Below, piece after piece: positions 44,008 through 52,054 of a stretch of DNA of 64,000 nucleotides. Source of the stretch: Streptomyces rimosus subsp. rimosus (GTDB lineage: Bacteria > Actinomycetota > Actinomycetes > Streptomycetales > Streptomycetaceae); assembly GCF_000720725.1 (NCBI RefSeq), contig NZ_JOCQ01000020.1, positions 1-64,000 on the forward strand, read 5' to 3'. The stretch's first letter is position 1. Every line of letters starts with the position of its first letter. Both the position numbers and the translations under genes were made by a program. The notes beneath the pieces were generated by a model that was not told the DNA's origin, made no database searches, and saw only the letters and a program-made list of their open reading frames with translations.

Positions 44008-45329
44008 CAGATGTCGTTCTTCTTCTTGCGGCCGCTGATCAGGAACCCGACGCCGACGCACGCGACGAAGACGATCCCGAAGATCCACCACACGCCGGCG
44101 CCCTGCTCGTCCTGGTCCTGGGCGTCCTTCTCGGGCCCCGCGGACGGCGCGGAGCTGCCGGCCGGCTTCGGGCCGGTGGCGTTCAGCTGGGCGACCAGGT
44201 CGGCGCCGCCGAAGTGGCGCGGGTCGGCGCCCGCGGCGTGCGCGGCCAGCACCAGCTGCGCGTACGCGGCCGGTCCCGCCTGCTTGGCCCAGTCGGCGGA
44301 GTTCTTCTCCAGCCACTTCAGCGGCTTCTGCGCGGCGTCGCCGTGCGAGCCCGCGGCGAGCGCCACCACGGTGTCCGCGGTGTTGCCCACGTCGGGCTGG
44401 TCCCCGGCGCCGGGCATCGCGGACTTCAGGTGCTGGCCGTTCGCGTCGAGCAGCGAGACCAGATACGCGGCGCCGCCCCCGGCGGCCTGCTTAGTGTCCG
44501 GCTTCCGGTCGGCGCCGCCCGCGCACTTCAGGGGCGTGACCGGCTCGTTGACGTCCTGGCCTGCGGGGGCCACGGCGAAGCCCTGGCCCAGCCCGCCGAG
44601 CGCGGCCGCCGCCGTGGCGTCCGCGTTCGGGGCCAGCTTGCCGTCCTTGGGCTGGAAGGCGAACGCGCCGCGCTCCCCCTCCTTCGCGTCGCAGCCCAGC
44701 TGGAAGGAGACCAGCGCGTCGTACGGGGACTTGTCGCCCTTCTTGACGGACTCCGGCTTCAGCCCCGCCGCCTTCAGCGCGCCGATCACCACCGAGGTGG
44801 AGTTGGCGTCGCTGGGCGTACCGCTCATCGAGGGCCAGCCGCCGTCATCGTTCTGCACCGACTTCAGCCACTTCACGGCCTTCTGTACGGCGTCGTCGTG
44901 CCCGCCGAGCGTGGCCAGCGCCTGCACCGCGGCGCCCGTCTGGTTGGTGTCGCGCATCGTCTTGTCGTCGCAGGGCTTGCCCGGTTCGGCGCGGAAGGCG
45001 GCGAAGGCGCCGTCGGAGCACTGCTGCCCGGCGAGCCAGTCGACGCCCGTCACCGACGGGCGCACCCCGACGGTGCGCTGCGCGAGCAGCGCCAGCGACT
45101 GCCGCCAGACGCCGTCGTACTGCGGGTCCTTGGTGCCGTACAGCCCTTCCGGCAGCTTGGACGCCTGGGCGTTCGGCGCGGGCTGGTCGGCGACCGCCAC
45201 GGGGGCACCGGCCGCGCCCAGCACGGCGGCGGTGGCCAGCGCCGCGGCGGCGCGGCGCGCCAGGACGGCGCGGGTGGGGGCCGTGGAAGCCCTGGGAGCC
45301 AGGGGGGCCTGGGAAGCCGTGGTGGCCAT
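44007..45329 (-). CDS. Membrane-anchored alpha/alpha-barrel protein (prenyltransferase/squalene-oxidase repeat; intrinsic-factor-like)
   Basis: 440 aa from ATG 45329 (AAAGG about 9 nt upstream). Signal peptide to about residue 48 (VLARRAAAALATAAVLGAAGAPVAVA). Residues 60-380 are alpha-toroid repeats with QNDDGGWP, GVDWLAGQQCSDGAFAAF, TNQTGAAVQALATLGG, NSTSVVIGALKAAGL, GNTADTVVALAAGSHG. One C-terminal helix (WWIFGIVFVACVGVGFLISG) with RKKK. The same (alpha/alpha)6 fold forms the alpha domain of intrinsic factor and transcobalamin. First gene behind a B12 riboswitch and next to an ECF transporter, so cobalamin capture outside the membrane is the likely role. Confidence 0.85.
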   Translation of the reverse strand: MATTASQAPLAPRASTAPTRAVLARRAAAALATAAVLGAAGAPVAVADQPAPNAQASKLPEGLYGTKDPQYDGVWRQSLALLAQRTVGVRPSVTGVDWLAGQQCSDGAFAAFRAEPGKPCDDKTMRDTNQTGAAVQALATLGGHDDAVQKAVKWLKSVQNDDGGWPSMSGTPSDANSTSVVIGALKAAGLKPESVKKGDKSPYDALVSFQLGCDAKEGERGAFAFQPKDGKLAPNADATAAAALGGLGQGFAVAPAGQDVNEPVTPLKCAGGADRKPDTKQAAGGGAAYLVSLLDANGQHLKSAMPGAGDQPDVGNTADTVVALAAGSHGDAAQKPLKWLEKNSADWAKQAGPAAYAQLVLAAHAAGADPRHFGGADLVAQLNATGPKPAGSSAPSAGPEKDAQDQDEQGAGVWWIFGIVFVACVGVGFLISGRKKKNDI

Positions 45330-45542
45330 CGGGTCGGTGCCTTTCGGATCGGGTCGAGTCGGTTCGGTGCGGTGGGTGCCGCGGTGGGTCTGCGTGGGGT
45401 GCGCAGCCGCACTCGGACGCCCAGCCGCCCGCCGATCCGGTGATCGGCCGCGGTGGCACCGGGCTCAGCTCCGCATACCTCGACGGTGCCGCGCACCGGG
45501 CGTCCGCGCGAGGAGGCGCGGCCTTGCGGTGGCGGGAGCCTT

Positions 45543-45745
45543 GGTCGTGCCCCAGCGGGTGCTCCGGCTCGCCGGGCGTACGGGTGGCAGGCGGACGGCC
45601 GGGATGCGGGACCGGTACGCGGTCCCGGCGGCCGGCCGGCGTGCGGATGCCGTACGTCCCGGATCACGGTTGCGGGTCAGCGCCGGATTTCCACCGGCTT
45701 CCCCCGATCGGGCACGGGATGAAATTGTCTCGCACACCTTAACCG
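45543..45745 (-). ncRNA. Cobalamin (B12) riboswitch
   Basis: On the minus strand the B12-box region reads GGGGGAAGCCGGTGGAAATC, then CGGCGCTGACCCGCAACCGTGA (45671-45707). The 3' conserved block GAGCCGGAGCACCCGCTGG lies at about 45552-45570. These are the class I cobalamin riboswitch signatures. It lies about 215 nt upstream of the anchored alpha-barrel gene and so controls the five-gene ECF operon; B12 normally represses. The remaining leader (45330-45542) has no gene. The strip 45746-45864 is promoter and the convergent 3' end region of the MBL gene. Confidence 0.93.
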
Positions 45746-45864
45746 GCTGGGCACGGGTGTCCTGGGGACGGCCCGGCGGGGAACTGCGAGCGGATGCCGC
45801 GGGAGTACGCCGCGAGGGGCCGCCGCGTAGGCCACCGCGAGGGACCGCCGTAAAGGCCGTGCCC

Positions 45865-46938
45865 TCACACCGCCCGGTACGTCACCGGCTCCGCCCCCGG
45901 AACCGCCTCCGCCAGCCCCAGCCGGACCAGGTGCCGCAGATGTGCCTCCGCCTCCGAGACGGCGATGTTCCGCGAGCCGTACGGGATGCGTTCCCAGGGC
46001 CGGTTCCACTCCATGGCCTCGGCGAGCTGCCAGGGCGTGCGCGGTACGGCGAGCAGCGTACGCAGGCCGGCCAGCCGCTCCTGGTGGTGGACGAGCAGTT
46101 CGCGTACCCGGCCCGCCGCGTCCGTGAAGGCGTGCTGGTGGGCGGGCAGCACCTCGGCGGGCGCGAGCCGCGCGACGTGTTCCAGGGAGGCCAGGTAGTC
46201 GCCGAGGGGATCGGTGACCGTGGTGTCGTCCGGGTCCTCGTACAGCCCGATGTGCGGGCTGATGCCCGGCAGCAGATGGTCGCCGGAGAAGAGGCGGCCG
46301 TGACCCGGCCGCCGCGCCGGGTGGTCCTCCTCCAGGTGCAGGCACACATGGCCCGGAGTGTGGCCGGGCGTCCAGACGGCGCGCAGGCGCCGGCCGGGCA
46401 GGTCGAGGAGGGCGCCGGGGGCGATCTCGCGGTCCGGCAGCGCGGCCCGCTGCCCGGGGAGGCCGCGCACCCGCCCCTCGGCACGCGCCGCCCGCAGGGG
46501 CGCGAGGTGGCCGTCGGGCGCCCCGGCCGCGGTCAGCTTGCTGATCAGGTAGTCGAGCCACCGGCCGGGTTCGGCTTCCCGGGTACGGCGGACGACGTCG
46601 GCGTCCGCGGCGTGCATGGCGATCCACGCGCCGGACGCCTCCCGTACGCGGGCGGACAGGCCGTGGTGGTCGGGGTGGTGGTGGGTGATGAGGACGCCGT
46701 GCAGGTCGGTGACCCCGAAGCCGCAGGCGGTGATTCCGGCGGTGAGGGTGTCCCAGGCGTCCGGGTCGTCCCAGCCGGTGTCCACGAGGACCGGGCCACG
46801 GTCGGTCTCCAGCAGGTGGACGAGGGTGTGGCCGAGCGGGTTGTCCGGTATGGGGACGGCGATCGACCACACGCCGCCCCGGTGGTCGGTCACCCGGGGC
46901 CCGGCCTCCGCCGCCCCGGTCCGGACTGCTGCCGTCAT
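45865..46938 (-). CDS. MBL-fold metallo-hydrolase
   Basis: 357 aa from ATG 46938 (GGAGG 8 nt upstream). Metallo-beta-lactamase motifs: LVDTGWDDPDAW, the H-x-H-x-D-H signature THHHPDHHGLS, TPGHTPGHVCLHLEE, LFSGDHLLPGISPHIGLY, and a late His (PAHQHAFTD). The C-terminal 90 residues form a winged-helix-like unit (EAEAHLRHLVRLGLAEAV), as in the LACTB2/GloB-like group of hydrolases. Often acts on acyl-CoA or lactone-type thioesters. Divergent from aldehyde dehydrogenase across a region with a KstR-like box. Confidence 0.9.
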   Translation of the reverse strand: MTAAVRTGAAEAGPRVTDHRGGVWSIAVPIPDNPLGHTLVHLLETDRGPVLVDTGWDDPDAWDTLTAGITACGFGVTDLHGVLITHHHPDHHGLSARVREASGAWIAMHAADADVVRRTREAEPGRWLDYLISKLTAAGAPDGHLAPLRAARAEGRVRGLPGQRAALPDREIAPGALLDLPGRRLRAVWTPGHTPGHVCLHLEEDHPARRPGHGRLFSGDHLLPGISPHIGLYEDPDDTTVTDPLGDYLASLEHVARLAPAEVLPAHQHAFTDAAGRVRELLVHHQERLAGLRTLLAVPRTPWQLAEAMEWNRPWERIPYGSRNIAVSEAEAHLRHLVRLGLAEAVPGAEPVTYRAV

Positions 46939-47002
46939 CCGCCGCACCTCCGCTCGCGCGCGGCCGGGCCGCGCCCCCGTGCCGGGCATTGCCCAGCATA
47001 AC

Positions 47003-47016
47003 TGGAACTGGTATCA
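47003..47016. promoter_or_regulatory. KstR-like operator between MBL hydrolase and aldehyde dehydrogenase
   Basis: TGGAACTGGTATCA matches TNNAACNNGTTNNA with the same single change (GTA for GTT) as the box in front of fadA5. It lies 65 nt upstream of the MBL start and 134 nt upstream of the dehydrogenase start. Confidence 0.55.
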
Positions 47017-47069
47017 GTCCTGATGGAGCGTCAGAAAACTCCGCTGGACCGCGAACCACGCACCGCGAA

Positions 47070-47115
47070 CCGCGAACTCCCCACACAGTGCACCGCGAAC
47101 TCCCCACACCGTGCC
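47070..47115. repeat. 23-bp tandem duplication upstream of aldehyde dehydrogenase
   Basis: 47070-47092 and 47093-47115 both read CCGCGAACTCCCCACAC followed by AGTGCA or CGTGCC (two mismatches in 23). Truncated CCGCGAAC copies precede it. It occupies the spacer between the KstR-like box and the gene. Confidence 0.85.
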
Positions 47116-47149
47116 CACCGACCCGGTCGACCCGCAGGAGGCGGCAGCC

Positions 47150-48601
47150 ATGAGCGCACCCGTCGAGCACGAACGGCTCTACATCGGCGGCGAGTTCGCC
47201 GACCCGGCCGGCGGCGGCACTATCGAGGTGGTCTCGCCGCACACCGAGCAGGTCATCGGCCGGGTGCCGCACGCCTCGCGGGCCGACGTGGACCGCGCCG
47301 TCGCCGCGGCCCGCGCGTCCTTCGACTCGGGGGTCTGGGCAAACACGCCGCTCACCGAGCGGATCGCGGCGGTCACGCGGATCAAGGACGCCTTCGCGGC
47401 GCGCAGCGAGGAGATCGCCAAGGTCATCAGCGCCGAGAACGGCACCCCGTACACCTCCGCCGTCATGGTGCAGGCGCTGGCCGCGATGATGGTCTGGGAC
47501 GCGGCGCTCACCGTCGCGCGCGACTTTCCGTACGAGGAGCGCCGGGCCGGGGCGCTCGGGCCGCTGCTGGTGCGGCGGGAGCCGGTCGGCGTGGTGGCGG
47601 CCGTGGTGCCGTGGAACGTGCCGCAGTTCACCGCGGCGGCCAAGCTGGCCCCGGCGCTGCTGGCCGGCTGCTCGGTGGTGCTCAAGGTATCGCCCGAGAC
47701 GCCGCTGGACGCCTATCTCCTGGCGGAGATCGCGAGCGAGGCCGGGCTGCCGCCGGGCGTGCTGTCGGTCCTTCCCGCGGACCGCGAGGTGAGCGAGTAC
47801 CTGGTCGGGCACCCGGACGTGGACAAGGTGGCCTTCACCGGGTCGGTCGCGGCGGGCAAGCGCGTGATGGAGGTCGCGGCGCGCAACCTGACGCGGGTGA
47901 CGCTGGAACTGGGCGGCAAGTCGGCGGCCGTCATCCTGCCGGACGCCGACCTGGACGCCGCGGTGGCGGGCATCTCGCCGTTCGCGTGGCTGGTCAACGG
48001 GCAGGCGTGTGTGGCCCAGTCGCGCGTCCTGGTACCGCGCGAGCGCTACGACGAGACCGCCGAACGGTTCGTCGCCGCCGCCCGCGCCCTGCGCGTCGGC
48101 GACCCGCTGGACCCGGCGACCGAGCTGGGCCCGCTGGTCGCCCGGCGCCAGCAGCAGCGCTCGCTGGACTACATCGCCGTCGGGCAGCGGGAGGGCGCCA
48201 AGGTCCTCACCGGCGGCGGGCGGCCGAAGGGCCTGGACAGCGGCTGGTACGTGGAGCCGACGGTGTTCGGTGAGGTGTCCAACGCGATGCGGATCGCCCG
48301 TGAGGAGATCTTCGGCCCGGTGCTCTGCCTGCTGCCGTACGAGGACGAGGCCGAGGCGGTGCGGATCGCCAACGACTCCGACTACGGCCTGTCCGGCTCG
48401 GTGTGGACCGCGGACACCGGGCACGGCATCGACATCGCGCGCCAGGTGCGTACCGGCACCTACTCGGTGAACACCTTCAGCATCGACATGCTCGGCCCGT
48501 TCGGCGGCTACAAGAACAGTGGGATCGGGCGGGAGTTCGGGCCCGAGGGCTTCGGCGCGTACCTGGAGTACAAGACGATCCATCTGCCGGCGGAGGGGTG
48601 A
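47150..48601 (+). CDS. Aldehyde dehydrogenase
   Basis: 483 aa from ATG 47150 (AGGAGG 9 nt upstream). NAD-ALDH features: VVPWNVPQFTAAAKLAPALLAGCSVVLKVSPETP (cofactor site), VAFTGSVAAGKRVM (G-x-x-x-x-G), catalytic Glu in TLELGGKSAAV, catalytic Cys in NGQACVAQSRV, EEIFGPVLCLLPYEDEAEAV, NTFSIDMLGPFGGYKNSGIGRE. Closest in pattern to actinobacterial ALDHs that oxidise medium aliphatic or terpenoid/steroid aldehydes. Likely operon with the ferredoxin 7 nt downstream; the KstR-like box suggests a link to sterol side-chain chemistry. Confidence 0.92.
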   Translation: MSAPVEHERLYIGGEFADPAGGGTIEVVSPHTEQVIGRVPHASRADVDRAVAAARASFDSGVWANTPLTERIAAVTRIKDAFAARSEEIAKVISAENGTPYTSAVMVQALAAMMVWDAALTVARDFPYEERRAGALGPLLVRREPVGVVAAVVPWNVPQFTAAAKLAPALLAGCSVVLKVSPETPLDAYLLAEIASEAGLPPGVLSVLPADREVSEYLVGHPDVDKVAFTGSVAAGKRVMEVAARNLTRVTLELGGKSAAVILPDADLDAAVAGISPFAWLVNGQACVAQSRVLVPRERYDETAERFVAAARALRVGDPLDPATELGPLVARRQQQRSLDYIAVGQREGAKVLTGGGRPKGLDSGWYVEPTVFGEVSNAMRIAREEIFGPVLCLLPYEDEAEAVRIANDSDYGLSGSVWTADTGHGIDIARQVRTGTYSVNTFSIDMLGPFGGYKNSGIGREFGPEGFGAYLEYKTIHLPAEG

Positions 48602-48608
48602 GGCGAGG

Positions 48609-48908
48609 ATGAGCGGTACGGACGGCCCGGCCGGGCCCGAAGAGGACGCGCCCGAAAAGGACGCGCCCGAAGAGGCCGGTCCGCGCTGGCGCGTGGAGGT
48701 GGACCGGGGCGTGTGCATCGGCTCCGGGTTGTGCGTGGCCACCGCGCCCGGCGGCTTCGAGCTGGACGCGGCCCGCCAGTCGCACCCCGTACGCCCCGAA
48801 TGCGCCGCGTCCGACGACGTACTGGCGGCGGCGGAGGGCTGCCCCGTCGAGGCCATCAGCGTGACCGACGCCCGTACGGGGGAGGCCGTCTTCCCGCCGG
48901 AGGAGTGA
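48609..48908 (+). CDS. [3Fe-4S]/[4Fe-4S]-type ferredoxin (P450 redox partner type)
   Basis: 99 aa from ATG 48609. An acidic N-extension (EEDAPEKDAPEEAGP) precedes the cluster-binding core: RGVCIGSGLCVATAPGGFEL (C-x5-C, the 3Fe-4S spacing) and AEGCPVEAISV (C-P). The 3Fe form is usual for ferredoxins that feed bacterial P450s. No P450 is adjacent; the nearest is cyp125 at 32917, and both genes lie behind KstR-like boxes, so they may be partners. Confidence 0.9.
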   Translation: MSGTDGPAGPEEDAPEKDAPEEAGPRWRVEVDRGVCIGSGLCVATAPGGFELDAARQSHPVRPECAASDDVLAAAEGCPVEAISVTDARTGEAVFPPEE

Positions 48909-48978
48909 GCGGCCGGCCCACGGACGTTCCCGATGCGCGCCGCGGCCGAACGGCCCGCGCCGACCGGTGCGTACCATC

Positions 48979-49006
48979 GGTAACCCGTGAACTTCTCACG
49001 GTTACC
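48979..49006. promoter_or_regulatory. Hairpin / inverted repeat in the amf promoter region
   Basis: GGTAACCCGTGA and TCACGGTTACC form an 11-bp inverted repeat (one bulged C, 5-nt loop), 75-100 nt upstream of amfT and 70 nt after the ferredoxin stop. It can be the ferredoxin terminator or an operator for the amf promoter. AmfR/RamR is expected to bind this intergenic region, but its direct-repeat boxes were not identified with certainty. Confidence 0.5.
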
Positions 49007-49080
49007 TGGTGACATCTGTGACTGTTACCGCTCCCCGGCGGCGTGGAAATCTCAGTGCCACGCCGCCGAGGGGGGAGACG

Positions 49081-51711
49081 ATGGACAAACGGTACGAGGT
49101 GTACTGTCTCGCCGACAGACTCTTCTACGAGACCCCGGACCGTCTGTCCGCCGGCCACGCGGCCACCTCCGGCGGCAGCCCTCTCTACGAAGCGGCTCAG
49201 CGCGCAGTCCCCGAAGGGTGGCGGTGTTTCCTCTCCGGGGACTGGCTTCACGTGAACCCCGTAGACGCCGACGGGCAGCCGCACCCCGACCTCCCCGCGC
49301 AGGGCTGGAAGATCCATGTCTCGGCCTGTATGGAGAACGCCGAGAAGACGGCCTCCCAGGTGTGGGACTACTGCGTCGACCGGCTGATCCCGTTCAAGTT
49401 CGTGCCCGGGCCGCGCCCGATGCACATGCGCAACTCCAAGTACGCCGACCGCGGCGGCAGCGGCAAGTTCGCCACGATCTACCCGGCGGACGAGGAGCAG
49501 CTGCACACCGTGCTGCGTGAGCTGGGCGCGCTGCTGGAGGGCCAGGCGGGCCCGTACATCCTCACCGACCTGCGGTGGAACGACGGCCCGCTGTACGTAC
49601 GCTACGGCGGCTTCGCGCGGCGCTTCTGCGTCGACGAGCACGGCAGCCTGGTCGGGGCGATCGAGAACCCCGAGGGCAAGCTGGTGCCCGACCGGCGCGA
49701 GCCGCGGTTCAGCCCGCCGGAGTGGGTGACGCTGCCGGACTTCCTGGCCCCGCAGCTCGCCGCCCGCAACGCCACCACCGTCGCGGACCTGCCGTACCAG
49801 ATCGAGTCGGCGCTGCACTTCTCCAACGGCGGCGGCGTCTACCTGGGGCGCGACCGGCGCACCGGCGACAAGGTGGTGCTCAAGGAGGCGCGTCCGCACG
49901 CCGGCCTGGCCGCCGACGGCGCCGACGCGGTGACCCGCCTGGAGCGCGAACGGGCCGCCCTGGAGAAGCTGTCCGGAAGCGGCGTCGCGCCGGAGGTCCG
50001 GGACTGGTTCCTCCTGGGCGACCACCGCTTCCTGGTCATGGACTTCCTGGAGGGGCGCACCCTCAACGCCTTCTTCGCCGAGCGGCACCCGCTCACCTCG
50101 ACCTCGCCGAGCCCGGACCGCCTCGCCGACTACACCCGGTGGGCGCTGGACATCCACGCCGCGGTCGAGGAGACGGTGGCCGTGCTGCACCGCCACGGCG
50201 TCGTCTTCAACGACCTGCACATGTTCAACATCATGGTCGCGCCCGACGAACGCAGCGTACGGCTGCTGGACTTCGAGGCGGCGGCGGTGGACGGCGCCGA
50301 GCTGCGCCAGACGCTGGCCCACCCGGGCTTCATGGCGCCCGCCGACCGCATCGGCGCCGACGTGGACCGCTACGCCCTCGCCTGCCTGCGGCTCGCCCTG
50401 TTCCTGCCGATGACCTCGCTGCTGGTGCTCGACCGGGACAAGGCCGCGCACCTCGCCGAGACCGTGGCGCACGAATTCCCGGACGTACCGGCGGAGTTCC
50501 TGGCCGGGGCGGTCGAGGTGATCCAGGGACCGCCGGACACGGCCGCCGTCGGCGACAAGGCGAAGCCCGCGCCCCCGAAGCGGCGCACCGAACCCGCGCC
50601 CTACCTCCCCGCCGAGCCCGCCGACTGGCCGCACAGCCGCGACTCGATCGTCCGCGGCATCCTCGCCTCGGCCACCCCCGAGCGCACCGACCGGCTCTTC
50701 CCCGGCGACATCGCCCAGTTCTCGGACGGCGGCGGCCTGGGGATCGCGCACGGCGCCGCGGGCGTGCTCCACGCGCTCGCCGAGACCGGCGCCGGGCGCT
50801 ACGAGGAAGGCGAGGAGTGGCTGCTGCGGCAGACCGCCCCGCCCCCTCCCGGCACCCCGCTGGGCTTCTACGACGGGCTGTCCGGCGTCGCCTGGGTGCT
50901 GGACCGGCTGGGCCACCGGGACCGCGCCACGCACCTGATGGAGCAGGTCCTCGCCGAGAAGTGGCACCGCCTCGCACCCGACCTGAACGGCGGCCTGGCC
51001 GGTGTCGGCCTGGCCCTGGAGGATCTGGCCCGCACCCGCGGCGAAAGCGAACTGCGCGAACGGGCCCTGGAGGCCGCCAGTCATGCCGCCGACCGGCTCG
51101 ACGCCTGCGGCAAACGCGCCGGCCTGCTGCGCGGCGCCACCGGACCCGCCCTGCTGTTCCTGCGGCTGTACGAGACCACCGGCGATGCGGGCCTGCTCGA
51201 CATGGCGGCCGGAGCGCTCCGCCGCGACCTGGCGCGCTGCGTACGGGACAAGGACGGCGCCCTGGTCGTGGACGAGGGCTGGCGGACCATGCCGTACCTG
51301 GGCGGCGGCAGCGTCGGCATCGCCGCGGTCCTCGACGACTACCTGGGGCACCGCGCGGACGAGGAGTTCGAGCAGGCGCGGGCCGCGACCCTGCCCGCCG
51401 CGATGTCCCGCTTCTACGTGCAGCCCGGCCTCTTCCGGGGCCGCGCCGGGTGCGTCCTGCACCTCGCGCGGACCACCACACCGGCCGCCGACCTCGACGG
51501 CGAACTGGCCGCACAGATCTCCTGCCTGGGCTGGTACGCGATGCCCTACCGGGGCCATCTCGCCTTCCCCGGCGACCAGATGATGCGCCTGTCGATGGAC
51601 CTGGCCACCGGGTCCGCCGGCTGCCTCCTGGGCCTGGGCGCGGCCCTGCACGACCGGCCCGTCCACCTGCCCTTCCTCCCGCCGCCCTCCCCGGAGCAGC
51701 GGCGGCCCTGA
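49081..51711 (+). CDS. amfT: Class III lanthipeptide synthetase LanKC (AmfT/RamC)
   Basis: 876 aa from ATG 49081 (GGGGGAG upstream). Three parts: an N-terminal lyase-like region (1-200, YEVYCLADRLFYETPDRL), a Ser/Thr-kinase domain (about 240-470: VVLKEARPHAG with the ATP lysine, HRHGVVFNDLHMFNIMV catalytic loop, LLDFEAA in place of DFG), and a LanC-like cyclase toroid (540-876: GFYDGLSGVAW, LNGGLAGVGLAL, GLLRGATGPAL, GLFRGRAGCVL) lacking the zinc ligands, as in class III. It phosphorylates, dehydrates and cyclises the AmfS peptide to the SapB-type morphogen. Confidence 0.96.
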   Translation: MDKRYEVYCLADRLFYETPDRLSAGHAATSGGSPLYEAAQRAVPEGWRCFLSGDWLHVNPVDADGQPHPDLPAQGWKIHVSACMENAEKTASQVWDYCVDRLIPFKFVPGPRPMHMRNSKYADRGGSGKFATIYPADEEQLHTVLRELGALLEGQAGPYILTDLRWNDGPLYVRYGGFARRFCVDEHGSLVGAIENPEGKLVPDRREPRFSPPEWVTLPDFLAPQLAARNATTVADLPYQIESALHFSNGGGVYLGRDRRTGDKVVLKEARPHAGLAADGADAVTRLERERAALEKLSGSGVAPEVRDWFLLGDHRFLVMDFLEGRTLNAFFAERHPLTSTSPSPDRLADYTRWALDIHAAVEETVAVLHRHGVVFNDLHMFNIMVAPDERSVRLLDFEAAAVDGAELRQTLAHPGFMAPADRIGADVDRYALACLRLALFLPMTSLLVLDRDKAAHLAETVAHEFPDVPAEFLAGAVEVIQGPPDTAAVGDKAKPAPPKRRTEPAPYLPAEPADWPHSRDSIVRGILASATPERTDRLFPGDIAQFSDGGGLGIAHGAAGVLHALAETGAGRYEEGEEWLLRQTAPPPPGTPLGFYDGLSGVAWVLDRLGHRDRATHLMEQVLAEKWHRLAPDLNGGLAGVGLALEDLARTRGESELRERALEAASHAADRLDACGKRAGLLRGATGPALLFLRLYETTGDAGLLDMAAGALRRDLARCVRDKDGALVVDEGWRTMPYLGGGSVGIAAVLDDYLGHRADEEFEQARAATLPAAMSRFYVQPGLFRGRAGCVLHLARTTTPAADLDGELAAQISCLGWYAMPYRGHLAFPGDQMMRLSMDLATGSAGCLLGLGAALHDRPVHLPFLPPPSPEQRRP

Positions 51712-51714
51712 GAC

Positions 51715-51739
51715 CGGCTCCGGCCGCGTGCCGGAGCCG
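51715..51739 (+). terminator. Hairpin between amfT and amfS
   Basis: CGGCTCCGG pairs with CCGGAGCCG (9 bp, 7-nt loop) right after the amfT stop. A partial terminator or RNA-stability element that may set the amfT:amfS ratio; an AT-rich CATAAT sits 15 nt upstream of amfS. Confidence 0.55.
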
Positions 51740-51826
51740 CACCACCGGGCACCGCGGGGCGACCCGCCCGCCCGGAACCGCAGCAACACCAGTACGACAA
51801 CGTCCCCATAATGAAAGGAAAGTGTC

Positions 51827-51940
51827 ATGGCGCTTCTCGACCTTCAGGCGATGGACGCTCCCGAGCACGGCGGCGGTGGCGGCAGCACCATCAGCCTGAC
51901 GCTCTGCGCGAGCCAGGCCAGCGTTCTGCTCTGTCTCTGA
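51827..51940 (+). CDS. amfS: SapB/AmfS-family class III lanthipeptide precursor
   Basis: 37 aa from ATG 51827, AAAGGAAA upstream. The leader carries the conserved L-L-D-L-Q motif (residues 3-7) recognised by class III synthetases, then a five-glycine stretch (15-19). The core has two exact labionin/lanthionine motifs: S20-x2-S23-x3-C27 and S29-x2-S32-x3-C36, giving two rings as in SapB and AmfS. The Gly run followed by S-T-I-S recalls S. griseus AmfS rather than S. coelicolor RamS. The mature peptide is a hydrophobic surfactant exported for aerial hyphae. Start, length and context are all as expected. Confidence 0.95.
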   Translation: MALLDLQAMDAPEHGGGGGSTISLTLCASQASVLLCL

Positions 51941-51952
51941 CAGGACAGCGCT

Positions 51953-51977
51953 GCTACCGGATGCCTGAACCGGTAGC
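51953..51977 (+). terminator. Attenuating hairpin after amfS
   Basis: GCTACCGG pairs with CCGGTAGC (8 bp, 9-nt loop) 13 nt after the amfS stop. Likely a partial terminator favouring precursor mRNA over the exporter genes, as in other lanthipeptide operons. Confidence 0.65.
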
Positions 51978-52054
51978 CCTGATCCGGGAGTTGTGATCCG
52001 GACGTGCGTGCGGCCCGTGCGTGGGCCGCACGCACACCTTTCGTGGGAGAGCCC

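Noticed and set aside
51811..51996. 61-codon frame overlapping amfS in another phase
   Set aside because: Basic, low-complexity shadow; the amfS frame has the ribosome site, the LLDLQ leader and the ring motifs.
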